Shown here in pieces: positions 17,656 to 25,731 of a stretch of 64,000 bases of DNA. The notes below the pieces were generated by a model, which did no database searches, was not told the origin of the DNA, and saw nothing but the letters and a program-made list of their open reading frames with translations. Each line of letters opens with the position of its first letter. Positions within the stretch are counted from its first letter, which is position 1. Source of the DNA: CBFHMJ01 sp965656875 (GTDB taxonomy: Bacteria; Pseudomonadota; Gammaproteobacteria; Enterobacterales; Alteromonadaceae); the NCBI GenBank assembly GCA_965656875.1, contig CBFHMJ010000018.1:1-64000 (forward strand), given 5' to 3'. A program made the position numbers and the translations under genes.

Positions 17656-19278
17656 TTATACTTTGAAACGAGAAGAAGCCTCCTGAAGTTGATCTGAAAA
17701 TTGATGGAGCTGACGAGCAATGCCCTCTACATCACTGAACGTCTGTGTTGTGACATTAAATGCCGCTGTTACATCTTCTATGTTGCTAACCACATGACGC
17801 GTGGCGTCATTTTGATGTTCTGTTGCTGCTGCAATCTGGCTGTTTACTTCACTGAGATGAGAAATCTTTTCTTTTATTTGCTCCAGAGCATTTCCGGTTG
17901 AAATGGCATGTTGCTGATTCAATTTTGATTTCTCGGATGCTGTTTTCATTCGGCTGGTGGAATTTGAGGCCGCTGAGCGAAGTTGCTCAAGTACCTGACG
18001 AATCTCAGTCGTTGATTCTGCAGTTTTAGAGGCCAGGGCTCGAACTTCATCAGCTACAACAGCGAAACCACGACCTTGATCACCCGCTCGAGCGGCTTCA
18101 ATGGCTGCATTAAGTGCTAACAGATTAGTCTGGTCAGCGATGGAATTAATAACGTCGAGAATGCTGTGAACATTTTCGGAATCGTTGGCCAGTTCCTGAA
18201 CAGTTGCGGCAGCTTCCTGAATGTCATGATCCAATTCGCCAGAAACCTGAATGGTCTGGTTGACGACACGAATACCGTTTTCAGATTCGCTGGATACGTC
18301 GGAAACCAGTTGAGCAGCCTGATTCGCCGATTCAACAATCTCATTGACTGAGCTTTGTAATTCACGAATCAGATTTTGTGCATTTTCGGTATCAGATGAC
18401 TGTTTAACCGCAGCATCGCGGGCGTCCTGGGTATGAGAAATTAACGTTGTTGATGACCGTGACAATGGATTTGTCACATCAATGACATGGCTAATAGCAT
18501 CTTTCAGTAACGTCATGAAGTGATTGAAATTGCTGGCGACCTGGCCCAGCTCATCGTTGCTTTCAACAGGAAGTTTATGATTAAGGTCGCCTTCACCGTG
18601 AGCAAGTTCACTAAGAGATTGTGCCAGATTGTTGACCGTGTCACTGATTTTGCGTCCAACAAAAACAGTAATAACAATCATTAATCCACATGAAATAATT
18701 CCAAATAACACAGTGTTTGTGAGACTTTGAGAGCTGGAATCTCTGATTTGACCGAGCAAGCCCTTAAACTGATCATCTATGCGAGCACTGTACTGTCTCA
18801 AATCTGACAAGCTTTGTTCCAGTAAGGCTGATTTCTCACCGCTTAGCTTGCCTATTTTGTCGAAGTCTACATCACCACCCGATAACATCGCGTCGACGAT
18901 TGTTGACGTTGTGGTTCGATAACGGTCAAGCCTTTCTTGTATAGCCGAAACCGCCGAAGCATGGTCTTTATCCAGTGCTTTTACGCGATTGAGGTTGGAC
19001 TTTAGTTTATCCAGTGTACTTTCAGCGTTTGCTTTTAAGTCACTATCGCCAAAGGAAACACTCTGAGAGTAGACTTCATCTACACGCTCAAGTAATACAA
19101 CGTTTTCCCCTGAAATGAGTAAAAGCGGTGCGATAGTACTTTCAAGCTTTACCAGACTGGTTTGATTTTCCTGTTGCGCCAGAAAGGCTGACAGGGTCGT
19201 GAAAATCAGTGTGGCAATTGCTATGACTGAGATAATGGCAATCTTTTTGAAGATATTAAGATTATTGAACCAATCCAC
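17656..19278 (-). CDS. Methyl-accepting chemotaxis protein
   Basis: Inner-membrane chemoreceptor that controls CheA. It has an N-terminal membrane span (about 10-33), a periplasmic helical-bundle domain of about 150 residues, a second span (TNTVLFGIISCGLMIVITVF), a HAMP domain and the cytoplasmic signalling hairpin with NLLALNAAIEAARAGDQGRG and VVADEVRALA. The frame extends to a TTG at 19308, but a GTG at 19278 (MDWFNN...) is preceded by GGAGG at ideal spacing and is preferred. It is the first gene of a unit with a porin and a PstS-like protein, suggesting taxis to the ligand those proteins handle (inference). Confidence 0.95.
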   Translation of the reverse strand: MDWFNNLNIFKKIAIISVIAIATLIFTTLSAFLAQQENQTSLVKLESTIAPLLLISGENVVLLERVDEVYSQSVSFGDSDLKANAESTLDKLKSNLNRVKALDKDHASAVSAIQERLDRYRTTTSTIVDAMLSGGDVDFDKIGKLSGEKSALLEQSLSDLRQYSARIDDQFKGLLGQIRDSSSQSLTNTVLFGIISCGLMIVITVFVGRKISDTVNNLAQSLSELAHGEGDLNHKLPVESNDELGQVASNFNHFMTLLKDAISHVIDVTNPLSRSSTTLISHTQDARDAAVKQSSDTENAQNLIRELQSSVNEIVESANQAAQLVSDVSSESENGIRVVNQTIQVSGELDHDIQEAAATVQELANDSENVHSILDVINSIADQTNLLALNAAIEAARAGDQGRGFAVVADEVRALASKTAESTTEIRQVLEQLRSAASNSTSRMKTASEKSKLNQQHAISTGNALEQIKEKISHLSEVNSQIAAATEHQNDATRHVVSNIEDVTAAFNVTTQTFSDVEGIARQLHQFSDQLQEASSRFKV

Positions 19279-19345
19279 GTGTTCCTCCACATCTTTTTTA
19301 AAACTCAAGGTGATGTTCAGCTTGGGTACTGATTCATCAATAGCT

Positions 19346-19372
19346 TAATCGTGATGCCGAAAGCATGTTTTA
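19346..19372 (-). promoter_or_regulatory. Candidate sigma-28 (FliA) promoter for the chemoreceptor operon
   Basis: On the minus strand TAAA is followed after exactly 15 bases by CACGATTA, matching five of eight positions of the FliA -10 element GCCGATAA. It lies about 70 bases upstream of the GTG start. Chemoreceptor genes commonly use this sigma factor. The match is partial. Confidence 0.4.
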
Positions 19373-19733
19373 ACTGATGCAGGCTTTGAGGTGTCTGAAC
19401 GTGGCAACAAGGTGACAGCAGAAACAAAACTTGTTTTTTCAGGTTATGCCGTGAATTGGTTCTAACCTGGTCACAAACAGGCAGCTGTAAAAATCATCAG
19501 GAAAGAACAACTGGCCCTAAAATTCATTATCGTAAACTCTCTGCTATAAACCTGGCACAATTGCGCACTTTTGCCATTGTTAAGCAACAAAATATTCAAA
19601 GAATTTAAGAAAGCGCCTGGATAGTGTGATATTGGGATAAGACGTCTTATGTTGTGTATAAAAGTGACAGGTGTTGAATGGGGACGGGCTAATATGTTTA
19701 AAAACGCACTGCTGGAGAATATGAGTTTTAAAC
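19373..19733. other. Intergenic region between the chemoreceptor gene and the metK terminator
   Basis: About 360 bases with no convincing gene. A 94-codon minus-strand frame here is Cys/Phe/Leu-rich, lacks a ribosome binding site and runs through the metK terminator, so it is not called. No RNA gene was recognised. Confidence 0.55.
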
Positions 19734-19773
19734 AATAAAAAAGCACCCGGCACATTGCTGTGGCGGGTGCTTT
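19734..19773 (-). terminator. Rho-independent terminator of metK
   Basis: A 10-bp stem AAAGCACCCG/CGGGTGCTTT with a 14-base loop, followed on the minus strand by TTTTTTATT, lies 21 bases beyond the metK stop. Confidence 0.9.
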
Positions 19774-19794
19774 AAGATATTCAGTTTATCAGAT

Positions 19795-20940
19795 TTATAA
19801 TGAAGCTTTTAATGCTTCAACTTTATCTGTTTTTTCCCATGGGAATTCTTCGCGACCGAAGTGACCGTATGCAGCCGTACCTTTATAGATAGGGCGCTCA
19901 AGATCTAACATTTGAATCAGGCCGTAAGGACGAAGATCAAAGTGCTCACGAATCAGACCGATAAGTTTGGCTTCTTCTAATTTACCCGTGCCAAACGTTT
20001 CAACACTGATAGACGTAGGTTCAGCAACACCGATAGCATATGAAACCTGAAGCTCACACTTATCTGCAAGACCAGCAGCAACAATATTCTTTGCAACATA
20101 ACGAGCTGCATAAGCCGCTGAACGGTCAACTTTTGAAGGATCTTTACCTGAGAAAGCACCACCACCATGACGAGCCATACCACCGTATGTATCAACGATG
20201 ATTTTACGGCCTGTCAGACCGCAGTCACCCATAGGTCCACCAATAACGAAACGACCCGTTGGGTTGATGAAGAATTTAGTGTCGTTGGTCAGCCATGCTT
20301 CAGGAAGTACTGGCTTGATAATAGTTTCACGCACAGCTTCAACCAGCTCTGGTAGTTCGATGTCTTCGCTGTGCTGAGTTGAAAGTACAACAGCGTCGAT
20401 ACCTACCGGCTTGCCGTTTTCATAGGCAAACGTAACCTGGCTTTTTGCATCAGGACGTAACCACGGCAATGTGCCATCTTTACGAACTTCAGCCTGACGC
20501 TTAACAAGACGATGTGAATATTCAATCGGTGCCGGCATAAATGAATCAGTTTCATTGCATGCGTAACCAAACATAAGACCCTGATCACCAGCACCTTGCT
20601 CGCGAGGATCTGTACGGTCAACACCCTGATTGATATCTGGAGATTGTTTACCAATGGTATTAAGAATGGCACATGAATCAGCGTCAAAACCCATGTCTGA
20701 ATGGGTATAACCAATTTGACGAACTGTGCTACGTGTTAATTCTTCGATGTCTACCCATGCTGATGTTGTGATTTCTCCACCAACCATCACCATGCCTGTT
20801 TTTACGTAAGTTTCACAGGCAACACGAGCTTTAGGATCTTGTTCAAGAATAGCATCCAGAACAGCGTCAGAGATCTGGTCAGCGATTTTATCCGGATGAC
20901 CTTCAGAAACAGATTCAGATGTAAATAAATGTTTTGACAT
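19795..20940 (-). CDS. metK: S-adenosylmethionine synthetase
   Basis: Makes SAM from methionine and ATP in the cytosol. The 381-aa product shows the family signatures: TSESVSEGHPDKIADQISDA at the N terminus, the GAGDQGLMFGYA hexapeptide region, and GGGAFSGKDPSKVDRSAAY in the phosphate-binding loop. Length is normal (E. coli 384). It is divergent from tkt, as in several gammaproteobacteria. The upstream region holds several small inverted repeats and octamer repeats that may matter for control (see 21038-21131). Confidence 0.98.
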   Translation of the reverse strand: MSKHLFTSESVSEGHPDKIADQISDAVLDAILEQDPKARVACETYVKTGMVMVGGEITTSAWVDIEELTRSTVRQIGYTHSDMGFDADSCAILNTIGKQSPDINQGVDRTDPREQGAGDQGLMFGYACNETDSFMPAPIEYSHRLVKRQAEVRKDGTLPWLRPDAKSQVTFAYENGKPVGIDAVVLSTQHSEDIELPELVEAVRETIIKPVLPEAWLTNDTKFFINPTGRFVIGGPMGDCGLTGRKIIVDTYGGMARHGGGAFSGKDPSKVDRSAAYAARYVAKNIVAAGLADKCELQVSYAIGVAEPTSISVETFGTGKLEEAKLIGLIREHFDLRPYGLIQMLDLERPIYKGTAAYGHFGREEFPWEKTDKVEALKASL

Positions 20941-21037
20941 GATTTTTTCTCATCTAAAGTTAAGTGCCGTGCCATAAACATCAGAGAACGACTCTGTAAC
21001 TATGACTTAACTTAACAGAAAATTAACATTTAAAGGC

Positions 21038-21114
21038 GAGATACCTCAGGTAATTGAGGGATAGTCTAAGGGAATCTCCTTTAGGATGCCAGAACATTTT
21101 TATGTCTGGATGTC
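21038..21114 (-). promoter_or_regulatory. Hairpin cluster upstream of metK
   Basis: Read on the minus strand, three inverted repeats follow one another: CCAGACAT/ATGTtCTGG, CTAAAGG/CCCTTAG and CCTCA/TGAGG, with a fourth (CAGAG/CTCTG) nearer to metK at about 20980-20995. If transcription begins upstream of 21120 these form a structured leader. They match no SAM riboswitch class I know. The transcription start is not established. Confidence 0.4.
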
Positions 21115-21131
21115 TAAAATTCTAAAAGTCC
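21100..21131. promoter_or_regulatory. Four tandem octamers resembling MetJ boxes
   Basis: TTATGTCT, GGATGTCT, AAAATTCT and AAAAGTCC follow in perfect 8-base register. They match the MetJ box AGACGTCT at 5, 6, 5 and 5 of 8 positions. E. coli metK is MetJ-controlled through such tandem imperfect boxes. Whether this organism has MetJ is unknown, and AT-rich DNA can give chance matches. Confidence 0.35.
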
Positions 21132-21387
21132 AGTGATATACGCGGATTGTTATGGCACAGTAGCTAAATTCTGCTTATAAAGTCCTGGATGTGACTCCAG
21201 CATATGCGGCATTGCCGTGAAGCGATAAAATTATGCATTACCTGCTATTTTTATTTGCGTTGGTTAAACATCCTGGGCGAAAATACGCCACTTCATAAAT
21301 CAGGCTCAATACTTGGTATTTCCTGACCATATGGTCACTTTTACTGAGCAAATGGCCGACATTTTACGCATAACTTCAGGAGCTCAA
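21132..21387. other. Remaining divergent metK-tkt intergenic sequence
   Basis: This stretch must contain the promoters for tkt on plus and metK on minus, but no pair of boxes is good enough to call. An AGGAG ribosome binding site at 21378-21382 precedes the tkt ATG. No small gene was recognised. Confidence 0.5.
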
Positions 21388-23382
21388 ATGTCATCTCGTA
21401 AAGAACTTGCAAATGCAATCCGTGTCCTAAGTATGGATGCTGTTCAAAAGGCTAAATCTGGTCACCCTGGCGCACCAATGGGTATGGCCGATATCGCAGA
21501 AGTCCTGTGGCGAGATTATTTGAAGCACAACCCTCAGAATCCAGAATGGTCAGATCGCGACCGCTTTGTATTGTCAAATGGTCACGGTTCAATGTTGATT
21601 TACTCTCTTTTGCACCTGAGTGGTTATGACCTGTCTATTGATGATCTAAAAAACTTCCGTCAACTTCATTCTAAAACACCTGGCCACCCTGAGTATGGTT
21701 ATGCGCCGGGCGTTGAAACAACAACCGGTCCATTGGGGCAGGGCATCACAAATGCTGTTGGTATGGCGATTGCCGAAAAATCAATGGCTGCTCAGTTTAA
21801 CCGTGATGGTTTTAATGTTGTGGATCACAATACCTGGGTATTCCTGGGTGATGGTTGTTTAATGGAAGGTATCTCGCATGAAGCTTGTTCTCTGGCTGGC
21901 ACGTTAGGTCTTGGTAAACTAATCGCGTTTTGGGATGACAACGGTATCTCAATCGACGGTGAAGTTGAAGGTTGGTTTAGTGATGATACGCCAGCTCGCT
22001 TTGAAGCTTATGGCTGGCATGTTGTGCGTGATGTGGATGGCCATAGTCCTGAAGTGATTACAGCAGCAATTGAAGCGGCAAAAGCCGAAACAGGCAAGCC
22101 AACATTAATTTGTACAAAGACAGTGATTGGTTACGGTTCACCAAACAAATCGGGTTCTCATGATTGTCATGGCGCACCACTTGGTGATGATGAAATTACT
22201 GCTTCTCGTGAATTCCTGAACTGGGCGCACGGCCCATTCGAAATCCCGGCAGATGTTTATGCAGCATGGGATGGAAAAGAAAAAGGTGCAACGGATGAGT
22301 CTGCGTGGAATGAATTATTCACTGCATATAAAAATGCTCACCCTGAACTGGCCGCTGAATTTGAACGTCGCACGTCAGGTCAACTTCCTGAAAACTGGGC
22401 GACATCATCTGCAGATTATATTCAGTCTCTTCAAGATAATCCTCAAAAAATCGCAACACGTAAAGCATCGCAGAATGCATTGAATGCGTTCGGTCCATTA
22501 TTACCTGAACTGATGGGTGGTTCTGCTGACCTGGCAGGTTCGAACCTGACTTTGTGGTCTGGCTCAAAAGGTCTGACTGCTGATGACGCGTCAGGCAACT
22601 ATATTTTCTATGGTGTTCGTGAGTTTGGTATGTCTGCCATCATGAATGGTATTGCTCTTCACGGTGGTTTTGCACCATACGGCGCAACATTCCTGATGTT
22701 TATGGAATATGCTCGTAATGCGGTTCGCATGGCTGCACTAATGAAGCAGCCTGCTATTTTTGTTTACACGCACGATTCGATTGGTCTGGGTGAAGATGGC
22801 CCGACTCACCAGCCGGTAGAGCAGATTGCATCATTACGCATGACCCCAAATCTAATGAACTGGCGTCCATGTGATCAGGTAGAATCAGCTGTTGCATGGA
22901 AAGCGGCAATTGAACGCAAAGATGGCCCTACATCGTTAATCTTTACGCGTCAGGGCGTAGAGCAACAACCGCGTAATGCAGAGCAACTGGCGGCTGTAGC
23001 GAAAGGTGGTTACATTCTTAGTGATGACGCAGGTGAGCCTGAAGTTATTTTGATTGGTACCGGTTCAGAAGTTGAACTGGCGGTTAAAGCTGCCGAGCAG
23101 CTTCGAGCGAATGGTAAAAACGTTCGTGTGGTATCAATGCCATCGACTGATGTATTTGATGCGCAAAGCAATGAGTACAAATTATCTGTATTGCCTGCTA
23201 ATGTTACACGCCGTGTTGCAGTTGAAGCGGGTATTGAAGATTTCTGGTACAAATATGTTGGCTTAACCGGCAAAGTTGTCGGTATGACGACGTTTGGTGA
23301 ATCAGCACCAGCTGGTGAGCTTTATGAACATTTCGGTATTACCGTCGAGAATGTTGTTAAAGCCGCAGAATCATTATTCTAA
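21388..23382 (+). CDS. tkt: Transketolase
   Basis: Thiamine-diphosphate enzyme of the pentose phosphate pathway, moving two-carbon ketol units between sugar phosphates. The N-terminal AKSGHPGAPMGMADIAEVLW, the TPP motif GDGCLMEGISHEACSLAG and the C-terminal SIGLGEDGPTHQPVEQ region are all present. From the ATG at 21388 the protein is 664 aa (E. coli 663) and has an AGGAG ribosome binding site; the frame extends upstream to a TTG at 21313 but that part is unlike the family. It heads the tkt-epd-pgk-fba run. Confidence 0.97.
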   Translation: MSSRKELANAIRVLSMDAVQKAKSGHPGAPMGMADIAEVLWRDYLKHNPQNPEWSDRDRFVLSNGHGSMLIYSLLHLSGYDLSIDDLKNFRQLHSKTPGHPEYGYAPGVETTTGPLGQGITNAVGMAIAEKSMAAQFNRDGFNVVDHNTWVFLGDGCLMEGISHEACSLAGTLGLGKLIAFWDDNGISIDGEVEGWFSDDTPARFEAYGWHVVRDVDGHSPEVITAAIEAAKAETGKPTLICTKTVIGYGSPNKSGSHDCHGAPLGDDEITASREFLNWAHGPFEIPADVYAAWDGKEKGATDESAWNELFTAYKNAHPELAAEFERRTSGQLPENWATSSADYIQSLQDNPQKIATRKASQNALNAFGPLLPELMGGSADLAGSNLTLWSGSKGLTADDASGNYIFYGVREFGMSAIMNGIALHGGFAPYGATFLMFMEYARNAVRMAALMKQPAIFVYTHDSIGLGEDGPTHQPVEQIASLRMTPNLMNWRPCDQVESAVAWKAAIERKDGPTSLIFTRQGVEQQPRNAEQLAAVAKGGYILSDDAGEPEVILIGTGSEVELAVKAAEQLRANGKNVRVVSMPSTDVFDAQSNEYKLSVLPANVTRRVAVEAGIEDFWYKYVGLTGKVVGMTTFGESAPAGELYEHFGITVENVVKAAESLF

Positions 23383-23408
23383 TTACTGCCTGATGCAGTA
23401 GATGAGTG

Positions 23409-23429
23409 AACCCCGGCTTGCCGGGGTTT
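23409..23429 (+). terminator. GC-rich intercistronic hairpin between tkt and epd
   Basis: A perfect inverted repeat AACCCCGGC/GCCGGGGTT with almost no loop is followed by only three Ts. It may partially terminate transcription so that epd-pgk-fba are expressed at another level than tkt, or stabilise the tkt 3' end. Confidence 0.55.
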
Positions 23430-23452
23430 GCTGGTTAAATAGCAGAGGATAC

Positions 23453-24460
23453 ATGGCAATAAGAGTTGCAATAAACGGCTTTGGTCGTATAGGACGAAAC
23501 ATCGTCAGGGCGTTATATGAGTCGGGACGAAATGACGATATTCAAATCGTCGCTATTAATGAACTGGCTGACCCTGAGGGTATCGCTCACTTATTGAAAT
23601 ATGACACTGCCCATGGTCGCTTCGCACATGATGTTGCACTGGAAGGTGATCGTCTTATCGTTGCGGGTGACAATATCCAGTTGTTACATAAAGAGGCAAT
23701 TTCGGACTTACCCTGGAAGCAACTGAATATTGATATTGTTTTCGAATGTACGGGGATTTATGGCAAACGAGAGCATGCCGAGATGCATATTGCTCAGGGT
23801 GCTAAAAAAGTATTGTTTTCTCAGCCCGGTAGTCCGGATATGGATGCCACGATTGTTTACGGTATTAATGATTCTATTCTTACCGATGATATGACTATTG
23901 TGTCGAATGGCTCCTGTACAACGAATTGCATCGTGCCTGTTATCAGTGTGCTTAATCAGGTTTTTGGTGTTGAAAGTGGTGCGATAACGACTATCCACGC
24001 TTCTATGCATGATCAGCAGGTGATTGATGCATATCACAAAGACCTACGTCGAACTCGTGCTGCCAGCCAGTCAATTATTCCGGTTGATACGGCGTTAGCC
24101 AGAGGTGTTGAGCGTATTTTGCCTGAGCTCAAAGGCCGTTTTGAAGCTATTGCTGTTCGTGTTCCTACTATTAATGTTACGGCGATGGACTTAAGCGTCA
24201 CGCTTAATACCGACGTCGACATCTCTACGATCAATAACACCCTGAAAAAAGCTGCATCAGGTGTTCTGAACCCTATTTTAAGTTTTACTGAAGATCCCCT
24301 TGTCTCTGTCGATTTTAACCACGATCCACATTCCGCGATTGTTGACGGTACGCAAACCCGTGTTAGTCACAAACGTCTGGTCAAAATGTTGGTGTGGTGC
24401 GACAACGAATGGGGCTTTGCCAATCGTATGTTAGATACCGCATCTAAAATGATTGGATAA
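23453..24460 (+). CDS. epd: Erythrose-4-phosphate dehydrogenase-type GAPDH family enzyme
   Basis: NAD-dependent dehydrogenase of 335 aa. The Rossmann motif INGFGRIGR, the catalytic NGSCTTNC (Cys near 154) and the C-terminal WCDNEWGFANRM mark the GAPDH superfamily. Several stretches match Epd rather than GapA: HDQQVIDAYHKDLRRTRAA, the Ser-Ile-Ile-Pro-Val-Asp segment and DFNHDPHSAIVDGTQTRV. Epd oxidises erythrose 4-phosphate for pyridoxal phosphate synthesis; some relatives also oxidise glyceraldehyde 3-phosphate. The ATG at 23453 follows AGAGGA. Position between tkt and pgk fits either role. Confidence 0.88.
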   Translation: MAIRVAINGFGRIGRNIVRALYESGRNDDIQIVAINELADPEGIAHLLKYDTAHGRFAHDVALEGDRLIVAGDNIQLLHKEAISDLPWKQLNIDIVFECTGIYGKREHAEMHIAQGAKKVLFSQPGSPDMDATIVYGINDSILTDDMTIVSNGSCTTNCIVPVISVLNQVFGVESGAITTIHASMHDQQVIDAYHKDLRRTRAASQSIIPVDTALARGVERILPELKGRFEAIAVRVPTINVTAMDLSVTLNTDVDISTINNTLKKAASGVLNPILSFTEDPLVSVDFNHDPHSAIVDGTQTRVSHKRLVKMLVWCDNEWGFANRMLDTASKMIG

Positions 24461-24486
24461 TCACTGGACTATTAAGCGAGGTTAAA

Positions 24487-25662
24487 ATGTCTGTCATTAA
24501 AATGACTGATTTGGATTTAGCAGGTAAGCGAGTACTGATTCGTGAAGATTTAAACGTACCAGTAAAAGAGGGTGTGGTTACCTCTGATGCACGAATTGTT
24601 GCGGCGCTTCCAGGTATTAAACATGCACTGAATGCGGGCGCAAAAGTGATGGTTATGTCACATGCGGGTCGCCCGGTTGAAGGCGAGTTTGATGCTGCAT
24701 TCTCTTTACAGCCCGTGGTTGATTATTTGACAAATGCATTAGATGTTCCTGTTCGTCTGGTAAGTGATTATCTGAACGGTGTTGATGTTGAAGCTGGTGA
24801 ACTGGTCATTTTTGAAAATGTTCGCTTCAATAAAGGCGAAAAAAAGAATGATGATGCACTGGCTAAACAAATGGCTGCGTTGTGTGACATCTTTGTTATG
24901 GATGCTTTTGGTACGGCACACAGAGCCCAGGCATCGACTCATGGTGTCGCAAAATATGCCCCGGTTGCTTGTGCCGGACCGCTATTATCTGGTGAATTAG
25001 ATGCACTGGGTAAAGCGTTACAAGCACCAGCTCGACCTCTGGTCGCAATTGTTGGCGGCTCAAAAGTGTCCACTAAACTGACGGTGCTGGATTCTCTTTC
25101 TAAGAAAGTTGATCAGCTAATCGTTGGTGGTGGTATTGCAAATACGTTTATTGCAGCAACAGATAAGCCTGTAGGTAAATCACTATATGAAGCTGATCTG
25201 ACGGAAGAAGCCAGTCGTTTAATTCAGGCTGCACAGGCTAATAATGGTGATATTCCAGTGCCTGTTGATGTTGTCGTGGGTAAAGAGTTTTCTGTTGACG
25301 CGGTTGCAGTGACTAAAAATTCTGCGGATGTCGCTGATGATGACATGATCTTTGATATTGGTCCTGAAACAGCTAACAAACTGGCTGAATTGCTTAAGAG
25401 TGCAGGGACTATCGTGTGGAATGGTCCGGTTGGTGTTTTTGAATTTGATCAGTTTGGAGAAGGCACAAAAGCGATTGCTCAGGCAATTGCGGATAGTGAT
25501 GCGTTCTCAATAGCCGGTGGTGGTGATACCCTGGCTGCCATTGATAAATACGGCATTGGAAAAGATGTTTCATACATCTCAACCGGTGGCGGTGCGTTCC
25601 TTGAATTCCTTGAAGGCAAAGTGCTACCTGCAGTAGAAATCCTTGAACAACGCGCAAAATAA
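24487..25662 (+). CDS. pgk: Phosphoglycerate kinase
   Basis: Interconverts 1,3-bisphosphoglycerate and 3-phosphoglycerate with ATP. The start KRVLIREDLNVPVKEG, FENVRFNKGEKKN with the conserved substrate Arg, ALVAIVGGSKVSTKL in the hinge and the C-terminal GGGDTLAAIDKYG and STGGGAFLEFLEGK are all present. At 391 aa it is full length. It starts 27 bases after epd and is followed by fba. Confidence 0.98.
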   Translation: MSVIKMTDLDLAGKRVLIREDLNVPVKEGVVTSDARIVAALPGIKHALNAGAKVMVMSHAGRPVEGEFDAAFSLQPVVDYLTNALDVPVRLVSDYLNGVDVEAGELVIFENVRFNKGEKKNDDALAKQMAALCDIFVMDAFGTAHRAQASTHGVAKYAPVACAGPLLSGELDALGKALQAPARPLVAIVGGSKVSTKLTVLDSLSKKVDQLIVGGGIANTFIAATDKPVGKSLYEADLTEEASRLIQAAQANNGDIPVPVDVVVGKEFSVDAVAVTKNSADVADDDMIFDIGPETANKLAELLKSAGTIVWNGPVGVFEFDQFGEGTKAIAQAIADSDAFSIAGGGDTLAAIDKYGIGKDVSYISTGGGAFLEFLEGKVLPAVEILEQRAK

Positions 25663-25676
25663 TATACAGTTTTTGG

Positions 25677-25702
25677 TCGGTCATCGCAGGCCAGATGATC
25701 GA
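25677..25702 (+). other. Intercistronic hairpin between pgk and fba
   Basis: TCGGTCATC and GATGATCGA form a 9-bp stem with one G-U pair and an 8-base loop, in the 69-base pgk-fba gap. There is no T run; it could be an RNA-processing or stabilising structure. Confidence 0.45.
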
Positions 25703-25731
25703 CTGTCCAGATTTGAATCAGGAGTTCCTAT

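Noticed and set aside
19471..19755. 94-codon minus-strand frame between metK and the chemoreceptor gene
   Set aside because: It starts at an alternative codon region without a ribosome binding site, runs through the metK terminator and has unusual Cys/Phe/Leu composition.
20941..21120. SAM riboswitch upstream of metK
   Set aside because: The hairpins do not match the conserved cores of SAM-I, SAM-II or SAM/SAH classes as I know them. Reported only as unexplained structure.
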